A stretch of 64,000 bases of DNA from Lachnospiraceae bacterium. GTDB taxonomy: Bacteria; Bacillota; Clostridia; Lachnospirales; Lachnospiraceae. Below, piece by piece: positions 8,310-17,459 of the stretch. A program made the position numbers and the translations under genes. The notes below the pieces were generated by a model. The model saw only the letters and a list, made by a program, of their open reading frames with translations, was not told the DNA's origin and searched no databases. Within the stretch, counting starts at the first letter, position 1. Each line of letters opens with the position of its first letter. Where the stretch lies: assembly GCA_017618195.1 (NCBI GenBank), contig JAFZUW010000003.1:23661-87660 (forward strand), in the 5' to 3' direction.

Positions 8310-11300
8310 ATGTTGTCGAGATGTTATCCCCCGATTTCCCTGCTTCAGGCATTGGAAGATTATTTCGGATGTGAAGTAACGAAAGCATCTTTTTATGAGA
8401 CGGATTGTGACGATACGGCGGCCCCGCTTTCGTATGCAAAAGGAGATTATATTGTTATTCGAAAAGGGTTATTGTCACCTCTTGGTAAAGAGGGAATTTA
8501 TGTTATTGCGCATGAAGTATGCCATCTTCGCAGGCAGGCGGAGCATTCCTTTACGGATGTTCACGAGGCCGAAGTTGAGGCTGATTTTCATGCGCTTTTG
8601 TTTACGCTTAAATATCTTTCCGGTAAGCCGTTTCATTCGATGAGACAACCGTTGCCGCTTGCCGATCGTTCAAGCGTTAAGACCGCTGCATGGGGACTCG
8701 GAGGCTTATTTTCCTTAAAACAGCTGATCACGGATGGATATGCGAAGCAAAAAGGCTATGCTTATTTCTACAGAGGACCTCATGAGTGGCTGACGCAGGT
8801 TGCAGCTGCACTTGATAAAAAAGATATCCTGAACTATGTCACGAAAGCTTCTCCGAATGCAACGGAATATAATCTTATTCTGGGCTCGGAAATGAATGAC
8901 ATGTATTTTCTGCCTGAAATCATCAATGAGAAATGGGGTAAAAAACTCGAAGAGATTAATCTTCGCCTTATTGCGGAAGAATCCGACTATACCTATCTGG
9001 ATGAATACGGGATTGATACGGGCAATCTGAGCACCACGGAAGCAAAAGATTTAATTGCCTTTTATGACAATAACGAAATTGCGGGAATGATAATGAAGGA
9101 TGTCCGGATTCCAAATATAAACATCCTTTGGTTTTTACTGAAAAATACTTTCGATACGATCCGTATATTGGATTTGATAGCGGAAAAGCGTAAGAAACTG
9201 GATGAGGCTTTAGAGCCCATCCTGGCCCCGCTCGATGAAACAATTACGGAGTTTAAGCAGGACATGCTGTATACCTTCCTCAATGTATTGCCGAAATATT
9301 ATCCGGGAGTGGAAGACGGATGCCTTTCCGCTATTCTCAGATTCAGTTTTACCAGCCTTTTGATAGACAAATTCGGTGATACTGCTTCAGAGAAGATTTA
9401 CAATTTGGTAAACAGTATTTTATTTGAAGAAGCCCTATTTGATGAAAACAAAAAGGAGGAATTGCGTAAGGCAAATAATACAGAGGCATTAGAAAAAGTT
9501 GAAGAAGCGGAACGTCAGCTTGAAGAAAAAATGAAGACAATAAAACGAAGATCTGATTTAAACGATAATGAAACCACGTTTATTAAAGCATTCTTTCTGC
9601 TTCAGATCTGGTGGGAAGATGAAAGTATAGCTTTTCGAAATGGTGAGGCCGTTTTCGCACGTCTTTTGCGCGGAGATGATTTTACCCGTTATTTCGATGA
9701 TCAGTTTTTAAATATCTCGGAATACATTAAAAACCTTGCATTTTCAAAGATAAAAGAAAAAGTACTGACATTTTCCTTTAAGTGGGTAACCTGTCAATTT
9801 AAAGATCACAAAATATCCTGCACGGAAACGTTAGTCGGGGAAAAGGAGATATACTCGGTTAATCTGGAAGAATACAAAGAGACGGAGGATTTCATAGATA
9901 ATAAGGTTAAGGAATATGTATTTGACCCTGTATTTGATAAATTAAACGAATACGGAATCGATTTAATGCATGATTATGTCATGCCGATTATTGATAACAT
10001 TTTTAACGGATTCAGACAGTTTGAACCGTATTACGATACGATTTTGTTCCTTTTACAATCACATACCGGTCAGATGCAGTTCTTACATTCCATGGATTGT
10101 TCAAACGGCTGTTCCGAATGGAACCGCAGGAAAATGATCCGCTGGTGCAGGTTCTGCTATGACTGCAATAAAGAATATAAGAGTTCTGATATTCTTGATA
10201 AAAACATACTGGAATACTTACTGCAGTTTGTTCCGTCCAAAGAAGAAGTCCTGAAATACGGAGATGCCGGGAGTGCTTCTTTTGAAAAGGATTTCAGTGA
10301 AAATAAAGAATATCAGATCGCTTTGGCTAAGACTTGCGTAAACTATTATGACTTATACGCAAAGCATTATGAAACGCATGAAGAGGAATTGCTGCTGGCG
10401 GCAATGCTTCTTCCTTTGTGTGTCATTTTTCTCCAGATGAATAACTGTAAATTGGCAGCCAAGCAGGCAGCCAAGTATCTTTTCGGATTTGATGAAGAAA
10501 AATCTGCCGACCTTAAACAGGCAAAATGCTTTGACATATGTCTGGTAATTGCGTTGCGGGAAAGTGTCATGGAAGATGACGGGATTACTTATAAAACGAA
10601 ACCGGTAGGACTCTATCGTTCTCCGATATCAGACATGACCATGCGCGAATTCTTTAACGGCAAGCGGGATTATATTCAGGCGAAAGATACGATTCTCGGT
10701 ATGACCATGCATATGATTGAAGACAGTTTTACGCCCTCCCATACGGTAAGGGCATGGAATTGTGAGCCAGGAGTAAATGCGGCGCCGATCATCACATTTG
10801 CCGACTATACGAAGCAGGAAGCTCCACGCCATGCATGCGCGGATTATTTTGTCGATTCCGTTTCCAGTATGGCTGTCATTTATTGTGATCCCGATATGTT
10901 TGATATCGAATACGAACCTTTTTCAAAAGAAAAGCCTGAAAAAACCGTTGAGGATTTGAAAAACGAGCTTCCTTTTCAGGCGGCACAGACAACGGTCGGT
11001 GCGGTATGCGCATTCCGTTATGCCAAGAAAGTATTTGATCATGTTACAAAAGGATCAAAAGATATCTTTCATCAATTTGATGAAAAACTGATCAAATCGA
11101 TTTATCCTTTGATCGGAGAAAATTATCCTTATGTCGGTAACGCCAAGAACAGTTTAAGAGTCAAAGATACCGATGTAATTCTTTCGGAAATGAACACGCC
11201 TCTTTCCGGACGCTGTTACGAAAAAGGAAGCCTGAAAGAAGAGAAAATGTTTGAGAAATACGCCGAGTCGATTATTAACAGCACGATCGGCGACAGCCTG

Positions 11301-13046
11301 ATCGCAGGCTACGATAAGCGCTTGGACGAATTAAATGAAGCGGTTGAAGAGTATCGGAAGTATCTGTTTAAACATTTTGCCCCGAACCGGTATCCGTCGT
11401 TAGAAGATCTGAAGTACTATGAAAAAGAAGAATCCAAGAAAGCCAAGAAAGACAAGGCATTTTCCGATCGTGTAGATACGGCTGTTGCCGATGTAAAAAA
11501 ACAAAGGCTTTTGGAAATGTCGGTTGATAAAAACGGCGAGTGCTCCGAAGACCATGTATTCCGGGTTCTTGACATGTATCTCAATAATGACCTGAAGTTT
11601 TTGGAAAAAGTATTAAAAGCTCCGTTTCTCTGCAAGAGCATCATGGAATTCTATAAGGATCAGGCTGATAAGAGGATATCTAATGTCGCCGAAGAAATTG
11701 CGGAAACGGTTGAAAAGACGCACGAACGATATATTGCGCATCTTCATGAAATCATACTGAATGCGGTCGGTATCTGCGAGCAGAAACAGGATCTTCCGAT
11801 TCTGGAAAAAGCCGAGAAAGTTATTTTGGAAGCTTATCGTTTAAAAGAAGAGGCCGAGAAGCATTGGGAAGATGCCGAAGATATCCTTGAGAATAAGTTT
11901 CTTGAGTTCATTAATGCCGTCAAAACAAAGGCGGAAAAGATGCGGAATTTTATCCGTGTATTGATTGAAGGTTTTGACCGTGAAACAATCAAAGAACTGA
12001 TAATTCAGATCATTAAGTCGGATAACCCGGAGGAATTCCAGGATAACTGCGTTAAGCTTCTGGAAGAACTTCGCAAGATGCTTGAGAATAATGAAAGCGG
12101 AAAGGTTATCCTTCAACAGATCGATGAATTGTATAAGAAGTATCCGATGCTGAATATTTCGGTAAGCAAAGAAGAAATAAAGAAGTCGATGGATACGATG
12201 ATCGAAGATCTGACGGATCTTTTTACGGAACTTCAAAACATAGAGGATATAGATTCCCTGAAGGAAAAGGTTGTTCTGCCCGAGGAAATGACGGAGTATA
12301 TCGAACGGGTAAAGAACGATCCGTCAAGCTTGTATAATAAAGTCGTTAAAACAGCGGATGAAATCATTGCTGAGATATTCAATTATCTTGGCAAAATCGA
12401 GGATCCGAATTCGAGAACCCAACAACTGATCCGTACGCTGTTAGAAGACTTTAAAGAAGAATCCGTTCATGATTTGTTATATGAATATCTGGACACTTCG
12501 ACAATTGATAATTTTCAGATTAACGCATTAAATCTGAAGGAAGAATTCACAAAGATTCTGAGGGATCAGGTCGGTGGAGAAACAATCCTCGATCAGGTAA
12601 ATCAGATGGACAAAAACTTCCCTTGGTTAATCAGTTCAAACGGCCGGGAAAGAGTTCCGGAGGAAGCGGAGTATTTTACGGATGCAGCTACGGATGTTAT
12701 CAGTCAGATGCAGAACATGAAGGACCTTGAGTTTAAAAAGAACTTCAAACTGAAGGATGAAATCAAAACACTGCTGAAGATGATGAAGGAACGCGATCCC
12801 TCCAGGTTCAAATCAGACGACAGTCTGCGTACTCCGGTTGATTCTGCAGTGTCTGCTAAGGAAACCGTTCTTCCGTTGGACAATGACAGCATCAGTCTGT
12901 TTGAGAACTACATGAATCTGACTCTTGATAAAATGAAAAACGGTGAATTTAACAGCGCCTGGGCTTCGGATGAATTCGGTCCGGATAACGATCTGAACAG
13001 TATTATCGAAATCGGACGGAGTTTTGCGCAGGCATTAAAAGGATAA
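8310..13046 (+). CDS. Giant (1578-residue) putative metal-dependent protein with HExxH and PLC/nuclease-like sites
   Basis: Largest gene of the window. Near the N-terminus, IAHEVCH (His68, Glu69, His72) followed by EVEAD around residues 88-92 matches the zincin HExxH plus downstream Glu layout of small ImmA/IrrE-type metallopeptidases. In the middle, MTMHMIEDSFTPSHTVR (His801, Asp805, His811) and later PRHACAD (His841, Asp845) resemble the H-x3-D-x5-H zinc motif of phospholipase C / S1-P1-nuclease-like enzymes. The region from about residue 1100 is mostly coiled-coil helix and contains an internal duplication: about 1226-1345 and 1385-1500 repeat the pattern LLEELRKML...ILQQIDELYKKYP. There is also a Cys-rich patch (CSNGCSEWNRRKMIRWCRFC, about residue 605). 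No signal peptide. Good GAAAGGAGG ribosome site. Enzyme activity is predicted from motifs only; a toxin or effector role is inference. Confidence 0.7.
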   Translation: MLSRCYPPISLLQALEDYFGCEVTKASFYETDCDDTAAPLSYAKGDYIVIRKGLLSPLGKEGIYVIAHEVCHLRRQAEHSFTDVHEAEVEADFHALLFTLKYLSGKPFHSMRQPLPLADRSSVKTAAWGLGGLFSLKQLITDGYAKQKGYAYFYRGPHEWLTQVAAALDKKDILNYVTKASPNATEYNLILGSEMNDMYFLPEIINEKWGKKLEEINLRLIAEESDYTYLDEYGIDTGNLSTTEAKDLIAFYDNNEIAGMIMKDVRIPNINILWFLLKNTFDTIRILDLIAEKRKKLDEALEPILAPLDETITEFKQDMLYTFLNVLPKYYPGVEDGCLSAILRFSFTSLLIDKFGDTASEKIYNLVNSILFEEALFDENKKEELRKANNTEALEKVEEAERQLEEKMKTIKRRSDLNDNETTFIKAFFLLQIWWEDESIAFRNGEAVFARLLRGDDFTRYFDDQFLNISEYIKNLAFSKIKEKVLTFSFKWVTCQFKDHKISCTETLVGEKEIYSVNLEEYKETEDFIDNKVKEYVFDPVFDKLNEYGIDLMHDYVMPIIDNIFNGFRQFEPYYDTILFLLQSHTGQMQFLHSMDCSNGCSEWNRRKMIRWCRFCYDCNKEYKSSDILDKNILEYLLQFVPSKEEVLKYGDAGSASFEKDFSENKEYQIALAKTCVNYYDLYAKHYETHEEELLLAAMLLPLCVIFLQMNNCKLAAKQAAKYLFGFDEEKSADLKQAKCFDICLVIALRESVMEDDGITYKTKPVGLYRSPISDMTMREFFNGKRDYIQAKDTILGMTMHMIEDSFTPSHTVRAWNCEPGVNAAPIITFADYTKQEAPRHACADYFVDSVSSMAVIYCDPDMFDIEYEPFSKEKPEKTVEDLKNELPFQAAQTTVGAVCAFRYAKKVFDHVTKGSKDIFHQFDEKLIKSIYPLIGENYPYVGNAKNSLRVKDTDVILSEMNTPLSGRCYEKGSLKEEKMFEKYAESIINSTIGDSLIAGYDKRLDELNEAVEEYRKYLFKHFAPNRYPSLEDLKYYEKEESKKAKKDKAFSDRVDTAVADVKKQRLLEMSVDKNGECSEDHVFRVLDMYLNNDLKFLEKVLKAPFLCKSIMEFYKDQADKRISNVAEEIAETVEKTHERYIAHLHEIILNAVGICEQKQDLPILEKAEKVILEAYRLKEEAEKHWEDAEDILENKFLEFINAVKTKAEKMRNFIRVLIEGFDRETIKELIIQIIKSDNPEEFQDNCVKLLEELRKMLENNESGKVILQQIDELYKKYPMLNISVSKEEIKKSMDTMIEDLTDLFTELQNIEDIDSLKEKVVLPEEMTEYIERVKNDPSSLYNKVVKTADEIIAEIFNYLGKIEDPNSRTQQLIRTLLEDFKEESVHDLLYEYLDTSTIDNFQINALNLKEEFTKILRDQVGGETILDQVNQMDKNFPWLISSNGRERVPEEAEYFTDAATDVISQMQNMKDLEFKKNFKLKDEIKTLLKMMKERDPSRFKSDDSLRTPVDSAVSAKETVLPLDNDSISLFENYMNLTLDKMKNGEFNSAWASDEFGPDNDLNSIIEIGRSFAQALKG

Positions 13047-13076
13047 CGTATAGGTTAAAACAACGGAGGCATTTCC

Positions 13077-14267
13077 ATGGTCATAAATCATATTGACAAT
13101 GAAGGCAGAATTACGGACTTATCGTTTATGAGTGAGAAAACGGTTATGAAGTCCGATAAAGTGAAGCTTGCCAAAGTGAAAGAAAAGATTACGGAGCTTC
13201 AAAACGGGTTTATGTCCCAAATGGAGCAGAAACAGGCTTCCAATGCCGGTTCCGGTGCCGCGACTTACGGGATGCAGGCTGAAATACAGATGTATATCGG
13301 TCTTGCCAAGTATATGACGGAGTTGTTCTTTACAAGAGATAATTACTGTTATACGAATTATCTGACCCAGAAGGAGAAGAAAAAAGGCGAATATTACATT
13401 ACCAAATTCAACGGGATTATGATTCATTCGCCCGCATCCTGTAATACCGGATTTAAGACAAGAGACATATTCAACCGTTATTCGAAAAAGGATTCCAAAA
13501 TCGGTACGCATTTTGTCGTGGACGGCGACAGCGGTTATATCTATGCTTTACTTCCGCTTGACTGCAAGGCCAATCATTGCGGACAGCCGATGCAGTCATC
13601 AAGTAAGGCTGTTTCCGGAACAAAAAGCCTCAACAGCCAGCTGATTGCAATTGATTTCGGAGAACCGAGCGGAGTGCTTTGCATTTCCGGCGAACAAGGC
13701 GCCAATTTTGAATCTAAGGAATACCGAAACAAGTACTTTAAGAAAATGGGCAGCAAATATTACGGAATTGCCGAACGCATCAGCAGCGGCGCTTATGAAA
13801 AACTCCCGAAAGAAGAACGAAGCGAATGGCATTTGGCCAAGAAATCATCCGGAACAAAGGAATACTTCAGAAGCTCCGATGATTTTGTAAAAAAAACAAG
13901 GGAAAATGTTGCAAGAGCCTATCATGCAACTGCGGAACTTGCCGCGGCATTATGTTATGTCTATGGCTTTGAACCGCTCCATAAAGGGAAGAAACTGGGC
14001 TTCAATAAAGAGAAGAAGGTTTATTACGAAACCGATACCGATGTTTATGATGTGATCATCGGCCATATTGAAGGCTACGAAAACTTCTATAAAGCGTCAC
14101 TTCACGGTGATCCCGAAAACATGTGGGAGATGGAAGGTAACGGCTATACCATGGACACTTTCCGTCAGGAAGTTAACAAGGAATTAAAGAAACTCATCAA
14201 TAAGGAAGTCAAATTGCATCCGATGCTTGCCTGTCTGTCTAAAAGATGGAAGGGAGCATGGGTTTAA
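13077..14267 (+). CDS. N-acetylmuramoyl-L-alanine amidase-type protein without signal peptide
   Basis: 396 residues. Residues about 105-360 fit the zinc amidase (Amidase_2/PGRP-like) family: the first ligand His117 in GIMIHSPA, THFVVDGDSGYIYALLPL (His145) and KANHCG (His167) as in other amidases, SQLIAIDFGEP in place of the usual S-I-x-I-E strand, then GHIEGYENF with its His and LHGDPENMW with the last ligand, as in clostridial amidases (H-x-E-G-Y ... H-x-D-x-E-x-x-W). These enzymes cut the bond between MurNAc and the stem peptide. The first 100 residues are helical and unlike a cell-wall-binding domain; no signal peptide or export signal is visible, so release would need lysis or a dedicated route. 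Preceded by ACGGAGG. Last gene of the accessory operon. Confidence 0.75.
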   Translation: MVINHIDNEGRITDLSFMSEKTVMKSDKVKLAKVKEKITELQNGFMSQMEQKQASNAGSGAATYGMQAEIQMYIGLAKYMTELFFTRDNYCYTNYLTQKEKKKGEYYITKFNGIMIHSPASCNTGFKTRDIFNRYSKKDSKIGTHFVVDGDSGYIYALLPLDCKANHCGQPMQSSSKAVSGTKSLNSQLIAIDFGEPSGVLCISGEQGANFESKEYRNKYFKKMGSKYYGIAERISSGAYEKLPKEERSEWHLAKKSSGTKEYFRSSDDFVKKTRENVARAYHATAELAAALCYVYGFEPLHKGKKLGFNKEKKVYYETDTDVYDVIIGHIEGYENFYKASLHGDPENMWEMEGNGYTMDTFRQEVNKELKKLINKEVKLHPMLACLSKRWKGAWV

Positions 14268-14281
14268 GACACAATAAACTC

Positions 14282-14310
14282 TTGCAGAATCATCCCCCTG
14301 CGGGTATAAT
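14282..14310 (+). promoter_or_regulatory. Promoter of iorAB
   Basis: TTGCAG (14282-14287), 17 bp, consensus TATAAT (14305-14310), about 65 bp before iorA. It marks an independent transcription unit after the accessory block. A small ACGGC/GCCGT hairpin lies in the leader. Confidence 0.75.
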
Positions 14311-14376
14311 ACTTGATGTATTCGCAGAACGGCGGAACAGCCGTCTGCCTTAAGTATTCAGGAGGAATGAACATAC

Positions 14377-16116
14377 ATGGCAAATCAAAAGATCATGCTC
14401 GGAAACGAGGCGATTGCACGCGGCGCATGGGAAGCCGGCGTGAAGGTTTCGTCCGCATACCCGGGAACCCCGAGCACGGAAATCAGTGAGAATGTAGTAA
14501 AATACGATGAAATCTATGCAGAATGGTCACCGAATGAGAAGGTGGCTATGGAAGTTGCCATCGGCGCATCCATGGCAGGCGTCAGATCGCTTGTTTCGAT
14601 GAAGCATGTCGGTGTCAACGTTGCATCCGATCCCCTCTATACCGTTTCTTATATCGGAGTTAACGGCGGTCTTGTTATGATCGCAGCCGATGACCCCGGT
14701 CTTTACTCGAGCCAGAACGAACAGGACAGCCGTGCGGTTGCAAGAGCTGCCAAGGTTCCGGTTATCGAGCCTTCTGACAGCAATGAAGCGAAGGAATTCG
14801 TGAAATTTGCCTACGATCTTTCCGAACGATACGATACTCCCGTAATGGTACGCACAACGACGAGACTTGCTCATTCCCAGGGGCTTGTTGATCTTTGCGA
14901 CCGCGCGGAGATTGCTGATAAGCCTTATGAGAAGAATATCCGTAAGAACGTTATGATGCCCGGCATGGCTAAGGCAAGACATCTGCATGTTGAGGACCGC
15001 GAGATCCGCATGGCGGACGATGCCGAGACGTTCCCGATCAACCGTGTTGAAATGAACGATACGAAGATCGGCGTGATCACTTCCGGTATTCCTTATCAGT
15101 ACGTAAAGGAAGTTCTTCCGAATGCTTCCGTATTGAAGCTCGGTCTTGTTAATCCGCTTCCGAAGAAAATGATCAAAGACTTTGCCGCTAAGGTAGAGAA
15201 GTTATATATCGTTGAGGAGCTTGATCCGATCATTGAAGAGCAGGTTAAGGCGATGGGTATTGCCTGCACCGGTAAGGAAATCTTTACCGTACAGGGCGAA
15301 TACAGCGCCAACATGCTTCGTAAGGCGATCCTCGGCATCGACCTCGGCCTTGAGGCAGCCGCGCAGGTTCCGAACCGTCCTCCAATCCTTTGTCCCGGAT
15401 GCCCGCACCGTTCGACCTTCTATGTTTTAAAGAAGCTCGGGCTGCATGCGGCAGGAGACATCGGATGCTACACGCTCGGCGCTGTTGCACCGCTCGGCGT
15501 TGTGGATACGACGGTCTGCATGGGTTCGTCCATCAGCACGCTCCACGGTATGGAAAAGGCCAAAGGTTCCGATTATGTTAAAAACTGGGTTGCCGTTATC
15601 GGTGATTCCACCTTCATGCATACCGGTGTAAACTCCCTTATGAACATGGTTTACAACCAGGCAACCGGAACCGTTCTGATCCTTGACAACTCCACAACCG
15701 GTATGACAGGCCATCAGGATCACGCCGGTACCGGTAAGACCCTTAAGGGCGATATCGTAAACGCAATCGACGTGGTTAAGCTTTGTCAGGCAATCGGCGT
15801 TCCGAATGTTCAGGTCGTTAACACATTTGACGTTCCCGCACTTGAGAAGGCGATTAAGGAAGAAACCGCGAAGAACGAGCTCAGTGTTATCGTCGTAAAG
15901 GCGCCCTGCGCACTGCTCAATAAGAAGAAGGTTACCGTTCAGTACGTTTCGAATCCCGACCGATGCAAGAAGTGCGGCATGTGCATGAAACCCGGCTGTC
16001 CCGCGATCACGAAGAACGCGGACGGTACGGTAAGCATCAACGACACGATGTGCAACGGCTGCAGCCTCTGCGCGCAGCTTTGCAAATTCGGCGCGATCGA
16101 GAAAGTTGAGGTATAG
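14377..16116 (+). CDS. iorA: Indolepyruvate ferredoxin oxidoreductase, alpha subunit
   Basis: Oxidises aryl pyruvates (from aromatic amino-acid transamination) to aryl acyl-CoA with CoA, thiamine diphosphate and ferredoxin; oxygen-sensitive cytoplasmic enzyme of anaerobes. The 579-residue length fits the family. N-terminal pyrimidine-binding part has AYPGTPSTEI; the pyrophosphate-binding part has CPGCPHRSTFY and the GDSTFMHTG ... DNSTTGMTGHQ thiamine motif; the C-terminus carries two 4Fe-4S ferredoxin motifs (CKKCGMCMKPGCP and CNGCSLCAQLCKFG). AGGAGG precedes the ATG. Forms an operon with iorB 4 bp downstream. Codon use is richer in AAG and GC-ending codons than in the accessory block upstream, consistent with higher expression. 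Confidence 0.95.
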   Translation: MANQKIMLGNEAIARGAWEAGVKVSSAYPGTPSTEISENVVKYDEIYAEWSPNEKVAMEVAIGASMAGVRSLVSMKHVGVNVASDPLYTVSYIGVNGGLVMIAADDPGLYSSQNEQDSRAVARAAKVPVIEPSDSNEAKEFVKFAYDLSERYDTPVMVRTTTRLAHSQGLVDLCDRAEIADKPYEKNIRKNVMMPGMAKARHLHVEDREIRMADDAETFPINRVEMNDTKIGVITSGIPYQYVKEVLPNASVLKLGLVNPLPKKMIKDFAAKVEKLYIVEELDPIIEEQVKAMGIACTGKEIFTVQGEYSANMLRKAILGIDLGLEAAAQVPNRPPILCPGCPHRSTFYVLKKLGLHAAGDIGCYTLGAVAPLGVVDTTVCMGSSISTLHGMEKAKGSDYVKNWVAVIGDSTFMHTGVNSLMNMVYNQATGTVLILDNSTTGMTGHQDHAGTGKTLKGDIVNAIDVVKLCQAIGVPNVQVVNTFDVPALEKAIKEETAKNELSVIVVKAPCALLNKKKVTVQYVSNPDRCKKCGMCMKPGCPAITKNADGTVSINDTMCNGCSLCAQLCKFGAIEKVEV

Positions 16117-16120
16117 CCTT

Positions 16121-16690
16121 ATGGAAACGAAGAATATTATGATCGTCGGTGTAGGCGGACAGGGAACCCTCCTTACAAGCCGTATTCTCGGCGGAATCAC
16201 CCGCGCCGCGGGATATGATGTAAAGCTTTCCGAAGTACACGGAATGGCGCAGAGAGGCGGAAGCGTTGTAACATTTGTCCGCTACGGTGAGAAGGTTTTC
16301 GAGCCGATCGTGGAAGAGGGACAGGCTGATGTTCTTATCGCGTTCGAGCGTCTTGAGGCGCTTCGTTACGCGCACTTTATGAAGAAAGACGGCGTAATCA
16401 TCGTAAATGACCAGCGCATCGATCCGATGCCTGTCGTTATCGGTGATGCGGAGTATCCGGAAGGCATTCTTGAGGACCTTTCGAAGAAGTACAAGGTGCT
16501 GAAGATTGACGCTTTGTCCGAAGCAAGAAAGCTCGGCAACACGAAGGCTTTCAATACGATCGTTCTCGGACTGGCGGCAAAGCACATGGATTTTTCGAAG
16601 GAAGACTGGCTGAATGTTATTGAGAATACCGTTCCGCCGAAGACCGTTGAGCTGAATAAACAGGCATTTCTTGTTGGTTACAATATGTAG
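16121..16690 (+). CDS. iorB: Indolepyruvate ferredoxin oxidoreductase, beta subunit
   Basis: 189 residues from the ATG at 16121, four bases after the iorA stop; a TTG at 16106 lies within iorA and is rejected. METKNIMIVGVGGQGTLLTS is the typical start of the gamma-type domain of 2-oxoacid oxidoreductases, followed by SEVHGMAQRGGSV, the conserved CoA-binding-region segment. It pairs with IorA to form the functional heteromer. Downstream aromatic-acid metabolism genes are not adjacent here. Confidence 0.93.
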   Translation: METKNIMIVGVGGQGTLLTSRILGGITRAAGYDVKLSEVHGMAQRGGSVVTFVRYGEKVFEPIVEEGQADVLIAFERLEALRYAHFMKKDGVIIVNDQRIDPMPVVIGDAEYPEGILEDLSKKYKVLKIDALSEARKLGNTKAFNTIVLGLAAKHMDFSKEDWLNVIENTVPPKTVELNKQAFLVGYNM

Positions 16691-16722
16691 TTGATCGACT
16701 GCTGCGCAGGGGGCGTTTCACT

Positions 16723-17427
16723 ATGGACCGGAATTCGGAATTTGCTCACACTTTCGGTAATCTGGCAGGAATCATTAAATTCAGTATAGCAGCCCAGGGG
16801 ATAGGCGGCCTGTTTCTGATATGGTTTTTCATTCTGCCGAACATCGGAGAGTCGTTTTCGGATGACCTGGGGAAGGTTTTATACTTCTTCCTTTCCGTTA
16901 TCGCCGTTATTGGCGCTGTCGGTGCATTTCTGGTTCTTTTGTTTATCTTTTGCGTGCGCCTCGGAAGGCTTAAAAGATTTCGAAGTAGTTTCGGTATGCT
17001 TTCGGTTTTCGGCTGTATTGCATGACTGCTGCCTGTTCCGATGATTTTTTATCTGGCCAATACGAATAATTCTTATATCCTTTATATTGTGCCGGTATGT
17101 GTCGGAATGGCGATTTTATCGATCAAGCCGGTTTATTACGAATTGATGTGCGAAGAGGTTCGTGAAAGAGTTTCTTCGAAAGATGCTTTGAAATGGCGTT
17201 TTCTGCTGATCATTCATATTGTTTTTGTTCTGTTATGTGCGGCGTCATATGCGTTTTTTGTAATGCGGGATCCGGCTTTGTTCGGTAACAGTATGGAAAA
17301 GTTTCATCAGCAGAGTGCGGAGTGGTCGACACTCACGATTGCTGCAGTCATTGCTGCGGCAGCGATGTATTATGTACGTCTCGTTGTTGAGTACATAGTT
17401 ACCGCTGATACGGCTGATATTCTTTAA
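16723..17427 (+). pseudogene. Multi-pass membrane protein gene interrupted by an in-frame TGA
   Basis: The first open part (16723-17025, 100 codons, two membrane helices) and the second (17041-17427, three further helices) are in the same reading frame, separated only by TGA at 17023-17025 in the context GCIA-stop-LLPVPMIFYLAN. Reading through gives a coherent 234-residue hydrophobic protein with about five membrane helices and charged loops. One base change (for example TGG to TGA) explains the break. The second part has no ribosome site before its ATG at 17041, so it is unlikely to be made separately. Family not recognised. GGGGG-containing ribosome site before 16723. A sequencing error is possible. 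Confidence 0.7.
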
Positions 17428-17459
17428 ACAAACTATGGAAAGGATCATTTTCCGTCTAT

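Noticed and set aside
1143-14267. Contractile injection system, phage tail or prophage remnant
   Set aside because: Amidase plus large protein suggests it, but no sheath, tube, baseplate, tape measure, terminase, portal, integrase or AAA+ gene is recognisable.
17023-17025. Recoding of TGA as tryptophan in this organism
   Set aside because: TGA ends many intact overlapping genes here (for example comEA, the PHP gene, lexA, the membrane-protein pair), and Trp is encoded by TGG throughout.
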